Below are positions 61,001-63,391 of a stretch of DNA of 64,000 bases, in pieces. The stretch comes from Turritopsis dohrnii (lineage: Eukaryota > Cnidaria > Hydrozoa > Anthoathecata > Oceaniidae): assembly GCA_027922465.2 (NCBI GenBank), contig BQMF02000469.1, positions 248,001 to 312,000 on the forward strand. Direction: 5' to 3'. Both the position numbers and the translations under genes were made by a program. The notes under the pieces were generated by a model that saw nothing but the letters and a program-made list of their open reading frames with translations, was not told the DNA's origin and searched no databases. How positions within the stretch are numbered: the first letter of the stretch is position 1; the number at the start of each line of letters is the position of its first letter.

Positions 61001-63388
61001 TAATTCATTTCTTTGTAATATTTTCTTGCATTCCAACAAAAAAGGTTGTTATTACAAACCTCGTTTCCCTTTAAAGCTATTTATTGAGACTCCTGACTCC
61101 TTGAATCCATGTTTAAACTGCTTATGTTTTGTAAATTCTCTGCAAATTCTGTCATAAACCTCAATGACTTTTCTCAATAGAGTGTAAGCTGGGCACCAAT
61201 GAAAGCATCACATTTTTGGTACTTTTTAACATGTTGTGCATGCCACATAACAGATTTATGAGACAGCATAAATTTCATTTGTTTTCAATAATATATAGAC
61301 TTCTGCAACTTGGAGAAAGAGGTATGGCAGAAAAATTTTCAATACTTTTATTTCAGCAGAAAAGTTGTTTTGCAATTCAAGCATTTTCTATCTATATTCT
61401 ACTTTCGTTGTGAATAAGGAAACAAATAGAAAATGATTTTGCATGCTTAATAATAAAAATTCGCTATACTTATTTTAATATTTATGCTGCATTTAACCTG
61501 TCTGATGGCTTAACTTATTTTGTTGTTACATATGAAACAACAATTTAAATCCATTGGTTTGCGGTTTATTTTGAGACTTTACCTTTATTATTGGGAAAGA
61601 TACAAAATATAAGTGGAGCCAATGACGGTAGTAATGGTGTAAAGGTAGTTTTAACTGTGAAACGGATTGACAAGGTTTGTAACATATGCATTTTCGTTAC
61701 AATTATGTTAATCAAATTGCTTGATGGCGTAGAGATTCTCACAATAATGTCGGTATTATGCACCACAGAATGGTTTGTATGATTCCATAAAAGAAGCTAT
61801 CGATAATAAAATACTTTCGGGAGTTAATTTTAATGTTGCCATAGCTAATGAACCTGTCATTTACAACAAACAGTGTGTTTCGTAATGTTGGAAATGGAAA
61901 TTTTAAAGTTGTTTTTTTTAATGAATATACCGAATTTCGAAATAATTTTTACATCAATGAAAAGCCATTTTCAAGCTCTTTCGGCTAGTATATTTTTGTG
62001 AAAAATGAAGAAGTGGGTTTTGAAAAAATAAGGAAAATGTCATCGAAAAATGTAATTAAATTTCCAACATTACGAAACACACTGTACTTTACTTGAAAAG
62101 GAGCAGTCATTTTGTAGCTTAACAATATGGTCTTGCTAACACACAAATACACTCCATGCTGATTTAGAAATAACATGTAAAGTGTTATTTCTGTGTTAAA
62201 TGTTAATGCTAAATATTAAACCTGTACCCAAGGACAAGACACTGATTTAGGATTTTCATCTGACGTTCCCTAGATGCAAACCAAGCCCAAAACCTTGTAA
62301 ATCGAATTAGAAGAAATCCGTTGCGAAACTACTTTGCAATGAGAGTATCAGCACTACTAGTAGATGTGACGGTTCCTTAGAACAAATTGGAAACCAACTG
62401 AAATCTATAGTAAAAACAAAGAAGCCCCTCAAGTAAATGGGATCAAAGCCGCAATTGCTGAAAAAAGATTGAATAGATTGGAAAAAAAATGCGTATTGGT
62501 CAATGTGGCTAAAAAGAATACTAAAATGATGAAATTTGGCATAGGAAATGAAATGATGAAAATGTCTCTGATGCTTCTATCTTAAAGACACCTTGTTAAT
62601 CCTATTATTAAAAACAATATCATTCCATCATCTTTTGCAGTTTGTTGCATTATAAATCAATGCAAGAGGATACACAATACTTTTAATGGAGGTAATTACA
62701 AAAATCTAAAACTTTTGGATCAAGTCATGAAGGTAATGGAAAGTATTATTGAAAAAGAGAAAATTCAACATTGATGACATTCACTTCGACTTTAGACCTG
62801 CTCGTTTCAGAACTGACATATCTTTATCCTATGTTAGCCACAATATCTTGGCCTTTCGACCATAATCAGTATAATAGATGCAAGAATACTACATCCCCAC
62901 TCATAGAGGCCCTGACAAAACATGAAAGCTTGCTGTAAATAAAGAAATTGATGTTTTGATGAATTTCGCTATCGAGTGGGTGAATATGGAGCACTCAACA
63001 CCTTTTTAATGCTCCAAAATTAAAATGAGAAGATGGAGCTATGATAAGATAAAATGCAACATAAGTACTACTTACTGTTTAAAAAGTTTCGACTAGTTAA
63101 TTTTCAATCTGACTTACACTGCAATCTAAACCATCTCAAGTTTCATTGATTATGATTTATGATTAAAAAGTGCCATTGATGAATATTAAATCTACTCACA
63201 AACTCGCCTTTGTCTTTCCCAATTTTGTCTTTTACGCGATGAACTATAGCTTGATCTAAATTGAATAGAGAAGCTGCATATTCAATTCTGTTTCCATGTG
63301 AACTCAAAACTTTTTGAATGTTTTTAATGCCACTGTCATCCTGGTTAGACATTTTCTTTGCCACACTAATGACTTGGGAGGTAATAAC
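10045..63388 (-). CDS. RNF213-like (mysterin family) giant E3 ubiquitin ligase, C-terminal part, 17 exons placed
   Basis: Seventeen minus-strand exons chain with compatible phases and GT-AG borders: 63388-63200, 56058-55859, 55279-55180, 31619-31534, 31189-30956, 30879-30768, 29746-29342, 28606-28562, 26714-26553, 25460-25381, 25296-25143, 24993-24816, 24726-24629, 24547-24314, (one missing), 11563-11483, 10687-10230, 10116-10045; about 960 codons in all. The exon at 10,687 matches the C-terminal region of RNF213: a Q-x-GPGRFALALIDYLV helix, SYQPDMDLLPLVIGNC, then YDFPAIEKKLVNGLFRGK. Other exons have the helical repeats of the E3 shell (NPVVRTYILQQLLKR, CKDFLLRQIKHDL). RNF213 is a AAA+ and RING E3 ligase acting on membranes, lipid droplets and pathogens; its AAA and RING parts would lie right of the window. 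Introns of 7, 24 and 13 kb are packed with transposons. Confidence 0.8.
10230..10687 (-). CDS. RNF213-like gene, large C-terminal exon
   Basis: 458 bp; acceptor TTTTTATTAG|AT, donor CCACAG|GTAAAA. Encodes the best diagnostic stretch: THEHSLSYALFCQNGPGRF, ALALIDYLVYHQNQIL, then MSYQPDMDLLPLVIGNCEF and VKYDFPAIEKKLVNGLFRGK. This order matches the RNF213 C-terminal region. Reading on past the donor would end at a TAG by 10,194, but the splice site and the following open exon make splicing likelier. Confidence 0.85.
10717..10998. mobile_element. MITE with ~50-bp terminal inverted repeats
   Basis: The 5' end 'aaaactacagtaaaatttct' and the inverted 3' end 'agaaattctactgtagtttt' form near-perfect inverted repeats of about 50 bp, including flanking 'tttcatttaatattt'. 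The ~280-bp element has no coding capacity; the + strand frame at 10,776-10,979 is not a gene. It sits 30 bp upstream of the large C-terminal exon, in its intron. Confidence 0.75.
10999..11482. other. intron sequence, nothing recognised
   Basis: AT-rich intron of the RNF213-like gene between the MITE and the 11,563 exon. No gene, inverted repeat or tandem repeat seen. Confidence 0.5.
11483..11563 (-). CDS. RNF213-like gene, exon
   Basis: 81 bp; acceptor TACTTTTTCAG|AT, donor TGTA|GTAAGT. Encodes YQNHMHRLFHKFFVSWKALS and AVLKNC. Its trailing A joins AT of the last large exon to form Asn. Located 300 bp from the Harbinger left end. Confidence 0.75.
12137..12556 (+). pseudogene. Harbinger Myb/SANT-like DNA-binding protein, truncated
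   Basis: In Harbinger elements this second protein helps the transposase enter the nucleus and bind the element ends. ATG at 12,137 begins MADKQHRFLWTGELVSTLVD, a Myb/SANT-like (MADF-type) N-terminus with the conserved W-T-x-E-L-V pattern. It is open to a TAA at 12,385. A second open piece in another frame follows (about 12,418-12,556; PSTFSVISREQEFIEPSLL), which is either a second exon or the frameshifted remainder. The gene is then cut off by the repeat and Helitron cluster. Confidence 0.6.
12590..13178 (+). mobile_element. non-autonomous Helitron-like element 1
   Basis: Begins TCTATATCCTAATACGCG at 12,590 and ends GAGATACTAG at 13,178. A hairpin (GTAAAA-AAC-TTTTAC) lies just before the end: the 5'-TC, 3'-hairpin, CTAG arrangement of rolling-circle elements. 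No coding capacity. It abuts element 2 directly (CTAG|TC). Confidence 0.75.
13179..14791 (+). mobile_element. non-autonomous Helitron-like element 2, with an internal duplication
   Basis: Starts with the same TCTATATCCTAATACGCG as element 1. It ends CGGGATACTAG at 14,791 after the hairpin GTAAAAA-GT-TTTTTAC. Inside, a segment of about 380 bp is present twice in tandem (from 'gactgtttggtaggctg' at about 13,619 and again at about 13,999). Overlapping frames on both strands at 13,265-13,648 are not genes. Confidence 0.75.
14805..16077 (+). mobile_element. non-autonomous Helitron-like element 3
   Basis: Starts TCTATATACTAATTACGTG (14,805) and ends CGGGATACTAG (16,077) after the perfect hairpin GTAAAA-TTG-TTTTAC. 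Shares internal blocks with element 1 (for example 'cgacgatatctc' and the 'aatatctc.agaac' segment), so both derive from one family. Separated from element 2 by 13 bp of TA-rich sequence. Confidence 0.75.
16270..17438 (-). pseudogene. HARBI1-type Harbinger transposase, inactivated
   Basis: Would cut and paste the element (DDE nuclease). Minus strand from MESRKLVLALCSSLISS (17,438). A frameshift near 17,275 leads into FWQNFLNGFSPEWCWKKNLR and LSKEEFYQLVDL. An in-frame TAA (~17,100) and a TGA (~16,990) follow, flanking LSADKKIALTLYYLKDTGSL. It is then open over MTANAFGIHQCTVSKVI and the nuclease core: FGCIDGTHIPIKTP, AVHDAKVFSNSKL and LIGDPACPL. A further frameshift near 16,465 precedes the catalytic Glu block NPIECAFGRLKARW. 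Two stops plus at least two shifts: a pseudogene. Confidence 0.9.
17622..18234. other. intron sequence, no gene seen
   Basis: AT-rich intron of the RNF213-like gene between the Harbinger right end and a SINE. Contains 'gtgaataaaatctcaaaacc', which resembles a dispersed non-coding repeat, but no clear borders. Confidence 0.4.
18235..18507 (-). mobile_element. tRNA-derived SINE
   Basis: On the minus strand a tRNA-like head carries an A box (GTGGTAGAGTGC) and a B box (GGTTCAAACCC), i.e. an internal RNA polymerase III promoter. About 180 bp of unrelated body and an (AAAT)n tail (18,235-18,280) follow. The tRNA part cannot fold as a complete functional tRNA, and a tail follows it, so this is a SINE, not a tRNA gene. 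Confidence 0.75.
18508..19272. other. intron sequence, nothing recognised
   Basis: AT-rich intron between two SINEs. No supported gene, tandem repeat or inverted repeat. Confidence 0.45.
19273..19480 (-). mobile_element. tRNA-derived SINE of the hairpin-tail family
   Basis: On the minus strand a degenerate tRNA-like head (GGTCGGTGGCTGGAGCCC region, ~19,400-19,425) is followed by a body containing 'aaatatttcatttttcatgc' and the tail 'gattttgcagaaatcctta' ending 'aagggcattttg', then T/G-rich sequence. The same family is at 52,580-52,745, and its tail recurs at 33,880, 34,130, 49,005 and 51,090. Confidence 0.65.
19481..19563. repeat. ~40-bp inverted repeat with a 3-bp loop
   Basis: Arms 'ggattggttcg.taaacaatagaccacgtg.aaatatt' (19,482-19,519) and their near-complete inverse (19,523-19,562) meet around a GTG loop, so the locus can form a long hairpin. 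It lies exactly between the SINE and the Ginger element. It may be the fused ends of a collapsed MITE. Confidence 0.75.
19575..19735. repeat. Ginger left inverted-repeat region (reiterated 'agtactcccc' blocks)
   Basis: Three to four degenerate blocks of 'aagtactcccc' and 'ttatttcctaggaaataa'. They match, inverted, the blocks at 23,820-23,955. Confidence 0.7.
20631..21704 (+). pseudogene. Penelope-like reverse transcriptase with GIY-YIG endonuclease (N-terminal part missing)
   Basis: Open from the insertion point to TAA at 21,704, about 357 codons. Reverse transcriptase motifs: QIDGVAMGSPLGPSLANSF, catalytic YRRYVDDIFVLF and SFLDVKVSRSDG. Then a helical linker, and a GIY-YIG nuclease: VVYKFMCRSCNASYYGKTTR, HFKVRASEHLG and the later Glu in KESLMIYREKPILN. 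The missing N-terminal part makes it inactive, but the remaining frame is unbroken, suggesting a recent insertion. Confidence 0.9.
21749..21845 (+). repeat. two 48-bp tandem repeats at the 3' end of the Penelope element
   Basis: Unit 'taattttcccatatttggta' ... 'gttataacttgttata', repeated exactly twice. Short tandem repeats near the 3' end are a known feature of Penelope elements. Confidence 0.85.
21877..21901 (+). ncRNA. hammerhead-ribozyme-like core in the Penelope 3' region
   Basis: CTGATGA (21,877-21,883), then a GGCTG-GTGA-CAGCC stem-loop (21,885-21,897 or so), then GAAA (21,898-21,901): the conserved order of a hammerhead core. One extra T precedes stem II, and convincing stems I and III were not found, so it may be decayed. 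Hammerhead motifs are known in Penelope-like elements. Confidence 0.4.
23820..23955. repeat. Ginger right inverted-repeat region
   Basis: Reiterated 'ggggagtacttatttccta' blocks, inverse of the left end. Ends at TGTCA (23,951-23,955). Confidence 0.7.
24314..24547 (-). CDS. RNF213-like gene, exon before the 12.7-kb transposon-filled intron
   Basis: 234 bp, phase 0/0; acceptor TGTTTTTACAG|AAT, donor CAG|GTGAGT. Encodes DVRYMNCPQFWEYRQPVTLE, NFKLVAWERSL and INTLLITFLQQ, a pattern (short W-x-R repeat then 'VTLExF') seen in RNF213 homologues. The next exon found (11,563) needs phase 1, so one exon of length 3n+1 is missing or unseen between them. Confidence 0.8.
24629..24726 (-). CDS. RNF213-like gene, exon
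   Basis: 98 bp; acceptor ATACATTACAG|CA, donor GAT|GTAAGA. Encodes AKRYKLFGDLTDKLSRDR and EFDKEFVQPFAD. Confidence 0.75.
24816..24993 (-). CDS. RNF213-like gene, exon
   Basis: 178 bp; acceptor TTATTTTTAAG|GAA, donor TCAG|GTAGAT. Encodes EIAELILPTIKATDCKDF, LLRQIKHDLHMLLKIFS and DTHVILHLFLKHIYDKRES. The 'xxLRQxxHDLxxxLKI...VxLxxHxxL' layout resembles RNF213 C-terminal homologues. Confidence 0.8.
25143..25296 (-). CDS. RNF213-like gene, exon
   Basis: 154 bp; acceptor TTATACTTAG|T, donor AAG|GTTTGT. Encodes DRELRGHILSDLNGHF, VRSLSPLSMFLQRLLLHL and LLGVHIGNSK. Confidence 0.7.
25381..25460 (-). CDS. RNF213-like gene, probable exon with weak donor
   Basis: 80 bp; acceptor TTATTTCAAG|CCC, proposed donor AATT|GTTTTT, which is weak. 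Chosen because it is open in the frame required (phase 0 in, phase 2 out), encodes a convincing helix (HNIDISVHHSMIFLHHILTH) and repairs the phase between its neighbours. The exact 3' border is uncertain. Confidence 0.5.
25461..26552. other. intron, no gene supported
   Basis: AT-rich intron of the RNF213-like gene. A + strand frame at 25,962-26,204 (CNQCKIVHYN) has no recognisable domain and is not called. Confidence 0.4.
26553..26714 (-). CDS. RNF213-like gene, exon
   Basis: 162 bp, phase 0/0; acceptor CTTTTTTTCAG|TTC, donor AAA|GTAGGC. Encodes FPSNFSEVQKIAELTEDKNI, then LCHFMIILEECKSI and LELFRKMIISPGELK. Confidence 0.75.
26715..28561. other. intron, no gene supported
   Basis: AT-rich intron between two well-supported exons. 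No open frame with protein-like composition, and no inverted or tandem repeat with clear borders. Confidence 0.4.
28562..28606 (-). CDS. RNF213-like gene, 15-codon micro-exon
   Basis: 45 bp, phase 0/0; acceptor TTTATTTTAG|AGT, donor GTG|GTAAGT (strong). Encodes SFELDYNSEGFQHIV. Confidence 0.65.
28607..29341. other. intron, nothing recognised
   Basis: AT-rich intron between the micro-exon and the 405-bp exon. Confidence 0.4.
29342..29746 (-). CDS. RNF213-like gene, longest internal exon seen (135 codons)
   Basis: 405 bp, phase 0/0; acceptor CACTTCAACAG|GATCAT, donor GAG|GTATTG. All-helical: SPFYIAHIEDTFNDALSLLE, IAMIRFCVDATLSLLY, LKNIISILKKFVHNYP, then HMFLQRKIIQCYGNRELK and FNWLKPSRSGDQE. 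The closing 'FLxRxIxxxYG...WLxP' pattern resembles RNF213 homologues. Confidence 0.8.
30036..30312. mobile_element. MITE, same family as 61,871-62,086
   Basis: Starts 'tgtgtttcataatgttggaa' and ends with the inverse ('tttccaacactataaaacac' 'actgta'). Possible TA target sites. Shares the subterminal 'gaaagaacttgaaaatggct' block (inverted) with the copy at 61.9 kb. No coding capacity. In an intron of the RNF213-like gene. Confidence 0.65.
30768..30879 (-). CDS. RNF213-like gene, exon
   Basis: 112 bp; acceptor TGTTTTTAG|G, donor TATGAG|GTAAGT. Encodes ENVIGNLIDECVFDNP and DKLNICKLFIQCYE. Only 76 bp of intron separate it from the preceding exon. Confidence 0.75.
30956..31189 (-). CDS. RNF213-like gene, exon (E3-shell helices)
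   Basis: 234 bp; acceptor CAACTTTTAG|A, donor AAGCG|GTGTGT. Encodes GHIEMENFFLSIVDKFYL, then LKAILGYALRSP and LNPVVRTYILQQLLKR. The last motif fits the 'PVVRSxxLQLLL' pattern I associate with the RNF213 E3 module. Confidence 0.75.
31534..31619 (-). CDS. RNF213-like gene, exon
   Basis: 86 bp; acceptor TTTCTTTTTAG|ATG, donor GAAAG|GTAAAC. Phase 0 in, phase 2 out, fitting both neighbours. Encodes MINECKIINMNSSNG and QMVIDVMLRVIER. First exon after the satellite-filled intron. Confidence 0.7.
31620..32338. other. start of the 23.6-kb intron
   Basis: AT-rich, with a short ATC microsatellite near 32,078-32,100. No gene recognised. Confidence 0.4.
32339..33925 (-). repeat. ~1.6-kb repeat, copy A1 (inverted relative to copies A2 and A3)
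   Basis: On the minus strand it starts at the hairpin end (AAGATGCCCTTGCAGGCAT region, 33,890-33,922) and ends CTAGGTTTGGACAGT (32,341-32,355). Internal blocks match 49-51 kb and 51.1-52.5 kb in the opposite orientation, for example 'taccaataaacaccaataaa' around 33,740 and 'ttatgcgaacggcgtgc' around 32,535. No coding capacity. Confidence 0.7.
33949..34483. repeat. fold-back repeat with ~155-bp arms around a SINE-like core
   Basis: The left arm (33,949-34,095) starts 'actgtccaaacctagc'. The right arm (34,320-34,483) is its close inverse, ending 'gctaggtttggacagt'. The arms share 'gaaagatttacaaaagtttc' and 'gtgcattgcatgtcagc'. Between them lies an inverted SINE-like tail and body (34,125-34,260). 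Confidence 0.8.
34491..35823 (+). repeat. tandem array unit 1 (short type, ~1.33 kb)
   Basis: Starts AAGATGCCCTACCGGGCAG (hairpin TGCCC-TACC-GGGCA) and ends with CTAGGTTAGGACAGT-like sequence plus an A-rich linker. Very similar to unit 5. Lacks the ~260-bp internal duplication of the long units. Confidence 0.85.
35824..37485 (+). repeat. tandem array unit 2 (long type, ~1.66 kb)
   Basis: Same start hairpin. Contains a second, diverged copy of its first ~260 bp (from 'tgttcacggtttaaaacaat'). Ends CTAGGTTTGGACAGT followed by a run of about 35 A and one 46-bp hairpin module (37,433-37,475). Confidence 0.85.
37486..39068 (+). repeat. tandem array unit 3 (long type, 1,583 bp)
   Basis: Almost identical to unit 4 over long stretches (the 38,658-38,870 and 40,241-40,453 segments are the same). 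This implies recent duplication or gene conversion. Open frames of ~100 codons inside are not gene-like. Confidence 0.9.
40456..40642 (-). other. antisense host-exon-like segment at the 5' end of the LINE insertion
   Basis: Read on the minus strand, the first 187 bp of the insertion are open for about 60 codons with protein-like composition (for example AKRKRKIPQWLQKSTLCSP, DGLFCREYGYGV). Normal LINE-like leader with 'gaagatggcggacg' starts right after, at 40,642. No homologue recognised. May come from template switching onto another RNA during insertion. Confidence 0.4.
40897..44229 (+). CDS. LINE polyprotein: signal-like N-terminus, 2A motif, PHD finger, AP endonuclease, reverse transcriptase
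   Basis: 1,110 codons without interruption. Residues 1-20 are hydrophobic (MICKILFLSLVLITVSSC), like a signal peptide. SGDVELNPGP (residues 63-72) fits the 2A ribosome-skipping consensus DxExNPGP. A C4HC3 PHD-type finger follows (C83, C86, C99, C102, H107, C110, C131, C134). An exonuclease-endonuclease-phosphatase domain comes next (HINTQSI, SETWL, GDMNIDL, SDHDAP). The reverse transcriptase has FRPISVLPVLSKIYERV, QSGFRKGHTTTTLL, LIDYSKAFDTIDH, GVPQGSILGPVLFNLY and catalytic IQYADDT. Skipping at 2A would release a ~71-residue leader from a ~1,040-residue enzyme. The start at 40,897 is the first ATG of the frame. Intact, so potentially active. Confidence 0.95.
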   Translation: MICKILFLSLVLITVSSCVSTIVVPEKEFQYRSLRHIITKIKRSKSRVPYYANTDSTHSLIISGDVELNPGPGLHTRSKTPKCTICSKGVGKNRKRLQCDTCLNLTHITCLYQSKIQQNRYSAKSTYQWTCSECTLSLLPFFKQRDLDTSLTVTNEIYDVPTHNSHNKLLEKHRNHTSIAHINTQSILSTFDELSLMINKYKFDIVAISETWLKDNKHQLEYVQIPGYSSIFKNRQDKKGGGVGFFMKETVPFKVRHDLTKNDESMEVLFIESRGRNKNTPSLIAIAYQPSSNESDKLLWLDRFETLLSEVTTKWEGVIILTGDMNIDLIGEPKESTKRYKNILHSFNLHQHVSKATRKGKSLIDHICSNIPNKLVHDDIIFTDEISDHDAPYVIMNIKKERFEPRHKYIRDEKSFNIRKYTEDFSKLPLSLVFSFDDPEDQISTLNKLIHNCINDHAPLKRVKLTRPIAPWMKDPAISQAQNELEQSRLASKETGDLNERIKYQDSRNRYKKTIKEIKNTFMRKALSSKNPKTVWNTINRILTKQQKRIKYPPSEMNQYFGKLAANVTNNENKASGYETIIKNLPMNNSEQSFSINHTTYSDVFKLIMSLKNDCSSGHDEIPVRYIKPVAEYITSPLVHIINTSIDKGIFPKQWKIARVCPIPKINNPTNVKDFRPISVLPVLSKIYERVILTQLCCHIETNVLYNTTQSGFRKGHTTTTLLLKLRDDIRRAMNRSEVTLSILIDYSKAFDTIDHCILLEKLQKMNFANNSINIICSYLMDRYQYVQIEDKKSSVLPMFFGVPQGSILGPVLFNLYVAELADRMSSTTIQYADDTTVYRHSKLQDLNKCINEIERDISQLSSWSHSNNLILNRDKLQCILFSSMHLSSKHKLGDCNLLIRCSGKSIEQKPNVKILGVIFDQHLSWADQVNNIIKSAHGTLCALRKFSRFTPMNVRKTLAEALVLSKMNYCNVVCGQMPKYQISRLQRVQNTTAGYVYGRYATLIDVVNLNWLPITEYIDYNTVKLVHQSLHNKLWPKYLAIELIERRRSLRSSEKEPSIKQGDTNTFQQQATIYNELPQAMKKIDNFKVFTKEVKGFYKDKALARALTL
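44615..45957 (+). repeat. tandem array unit 5 (short type, ~1.34 kb)
   Basis: Near copy of unit 1, including 'taacaacgata' and 'gtttgtcgcgtcaagaaaag'. This gives a short-long-long-long / short-long-long order, i.e. a higher-order repeat. Confidence 0.85.
45958..47556 (+). repeat. tandem array unit 6 (long type, ~1.6 kb)
   Basis: The start hairpin is slightly changed (caacATGCCCTACCGGGCAG). The first half resembles units 3/4 and the second half resembles units 1/5, so it looks recombinant. Confidence 0.8.
47557..48840 (+). repeat. tandem array unit 7 (long type, 3' part deleted)
   Basis: Starts AGATGCCCTATCGGGCA. At about 48,826 the unit jumps from 'aagaaactttcacag' directly to the terminal CTAGGTTTGGACAG, an internal deletion that still keeps both ends. 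Confidence 0.8.
48863..49003 (+). repeat. three 46-bp hairpin modules in tandem
   Basis: Unit 'cacgaacggtttcaaagtat' + 'tccttgcttacgcaggaata' + 'caaaaa', three times. Each can fold as GTATTCC-t-TGC-TTAC-GCA-GGAATAC. Single copies are at 37,433 and about 51,047, always between CTAGGTTTGGACAGT and the next AAGATGCCCT hairpin. Confidence 0.85.
49007..50984 (+). repeat. ~1.6-kb repeat, copy A2, with a nested MITE
   Basis: Starts AAGATACCCTTGCAGGCAT and ends GCTAGGTTTGGACAGT (50,968-50,983). It is the inverse of copy A1 and parallel to A3. Longer than the others because of the MITE at 49,066-49,388. Confidence 0.75.
49066..49388. mobile_element. MITE with ~45-bp inverted repeats, nested in copy A2
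   Basis: Ends 'cgccttgtctaatgtaaatc' (left) and the inverse 'gattaacattagacaaggca' (right), followed outward by 'caattgacctg' and 'caggtcattag'. The interior holds a degenerate copy of the hAT-like MITE also found at 51,509. Confidence 0.7.
51095..52560 (+). repeat. ~1.6-kb repeat, copy A3 (right end replaced by a SINE)
   Basis: Starts AGATGCCCTTGTGGTCAT and runs parallel to A2 up to 'accattatgcgaacggcgtg' and 'atacccggatgatcacatgg' (52,510-52,562). There a SINE head takes over and the CTAGGTTTGGACAGT end is missing. Confidence 0.7.
51509..51673. mobile_element. hAT-type MITE, ~165 bp
   Basis: Near-perfect fold-back: starts CAGAGGCGTAGTTAGGGTCA and ends with the inverse of CAGAGGCGTAGCCAGAGGTA. 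'CAGAGGCGTAGC' is a common hAT terminal sequence. No clear 8-bp duplication. Nested in repeat copy A3. Confidence 0.75.
52575..52745 (+). mobile_element. tRNA-derived SINE of the hairpin-tail family
   Basis: Head with A box-like GTTAGCGCAGTCAGC and B box GGTTCGAGCCC, then 'tttattttttttttttcg', body, and the tail 'gattttgcagaaatctttct' ... 'gcccataagggcatctcgtt'. The tail is the inverse of the start hairpin of the tandem array and of copies A1-A3. Full-length example of the family also seen at 19,273-19,480. Confidence 0.75.
52870..54590. other. intron sequence, no gene supported
   Basis: AT-rich with short duplications ('gcaaaatacgtat' near 53,160-53,200) and a T/G-rich 'tgtctgtttgtctctc' stretch (minus strand, ~54,520). 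The minus-strand frame at 54,283-54,543 has a low-complexity start and no domain. Confidence 0.35.
54645..54960 (+). pseudogene. decayed Penelope-like reverse transcriptase fragment
   Basis: Short stretch reading NNVLSFLDIDITKDNSYFVT followed by VWFSTLKIYTFQLYF. It resembles the 'LSFLDVxIxR...FxTxxYRKxTFSGV' region after the YVDD motif in Penelope elements (compare SFLDVKVSRSDG at 20.9 kb). The frame soon breaks down. Confidence 0.4.
55180..55279 (-). CDS. RNF213-like gene, exon
   Basis: 100 bp; acceptor CTTGTTTAG|G, donor ATG|GTAATT. Its single leading base completes the Arg codon split by the previous intron. Encodes LLWTKLAILKLIDTQIVIEK and MNLCLM. A 23.6-kb intron follows. Confidence 0.65.
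55859..56058 (-). CDS. RNF213-like gene, exon
   Basis: 200 bp; acceptor TTCACTTTAG|ATG, donor CACG|GTTAGT. Starts phase 0 and ends phase 2, matching the next exon. Encodes a helical segment ending FDDESKGHIKKSR. A 7.1-kb intron with TTAA-MITE, hAT, MITE and LINE relic separates it from the previous exon. Confidence 0.7.
56172..57172. mobile_element. piggyBac-type MITE with TTAA target duplications
   Basis: GGATAGTCCATACCCTCCTA at 56,176 and its inverse ending at 57,168 are bounded on both sides by TTAA (56,172-56,175 and 57,169-57,172). The 993-bp element has no transposase. A second inverted pair inside ('gagttccaactcccc' ~56,677 and 'ggggagttggaac' ~56,957) marks a nested MITE. Confidence 0.88.
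56671..56978. mobile_element. second MITE nested inside the TTAA MITE
   Basis: Inverted ends 'aaagagttccaactcccctt' and 'aggggagttggaactttt'. About 300 bp, no coding capacity. Confidence 0.55.
57173..57925. other. intron sequence, nothing recognised
   Basis: AT-rich stretch between the TTAA MITE and the hAT element. Confidence 0.4.
57926..60975 (+). mobile_element. hAT-type transposon with poly(C)/poly(G) ends
   Basis: Left end CAGGGACCGCGGAGCAGG (hAT-like CAG start) runs into 'gggggctatagccccc' and a run of about 37 C (57,961-57,997). The right end is a run of about 24 G (60,949-60,972), the inverse. The far right tip (an inverse of CAGGGACC) is not seen, so that end is probably truncated. 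Contains the broken transposase gene 58,412-60,849. Confidence 0.65.
58412..60849 (+). pseudogene. hAT transposase (ZMYM1/DUF4371 type) with TTF-like zinc finger, inactivated
   Basis: ATG at 58,412; intron with donor TCGG|GTATGT (58,500) and acceptor TTTTTTAG|AT (~58,603). The N-terminus is basic, with the PCNA-box-like MQITSFFSKK. A TTF-type zinc-finger region follows (RSCQAKWFVSFPWLHYDQQK, CFNCMKQ, ECFRDHESSECH), then the DUF4371 part of the RNase H fold (SLIADEYTDISN, GQCYDGASNM, CHCHSLSLSVKD) and the C-terminal dimerisation region (NPCSSASSERTFSTARRIKT). Defects: frameshift near 59,145, an in-frame TAA at 59,931, frameshifts near 60,270 and 60,605. Dead copy. Confidence 0.9.
61000..61870. 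other. intron sequence, no gene supported
   Basis: AT-rich. Short frames on both strands without domain or composition support. Confidence 0.4.
61871..62086. mobile_element. MITE (same family as 30,036-30,312)
   Basis: Inverted ends 'cagtgtgtttcgtaatgttg' + 'gaaat' and the inverse at 62,060-62,086. Interior shares 'aaaagccattttcaagctct' and 'ttcggctagtatatttttg' with the 30-kb copy. Confidence 0.75.
62280..62870 (+). pseudogene. decayed LINE reverse transcriptase fragment
   Basis: 'GGNYKNLKLLDQVMKVMES' followed, after a stop, by HFDFRPARF (62,695-62,815) matches the 'NYRGxKLLxQVMKxxE...QFGFxPGR' region of RTE/related LINE reverse transcriptases. Upstream DANQAQNLVNRIRRNPLR may be part of the same relic. 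Frames are broken throughout. Confidence 0.55.
63200..63388 (-). CDS. RNF213-like gene, most upstream exon in window
   Basis: 189 bp, phase 0 at both ends; acceptor CTTTTTAG|GTTATT and donor TTT|GTGAGT. Encodes a helical segment with GIKNIQKVLSSHGNRIEYAA and HRVKDKIGKDKGEF. Codons are open throughout, flanked by AT-rich intron sequence. Confidence 0.7.
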
Positions 63389-63391
63389 CTA

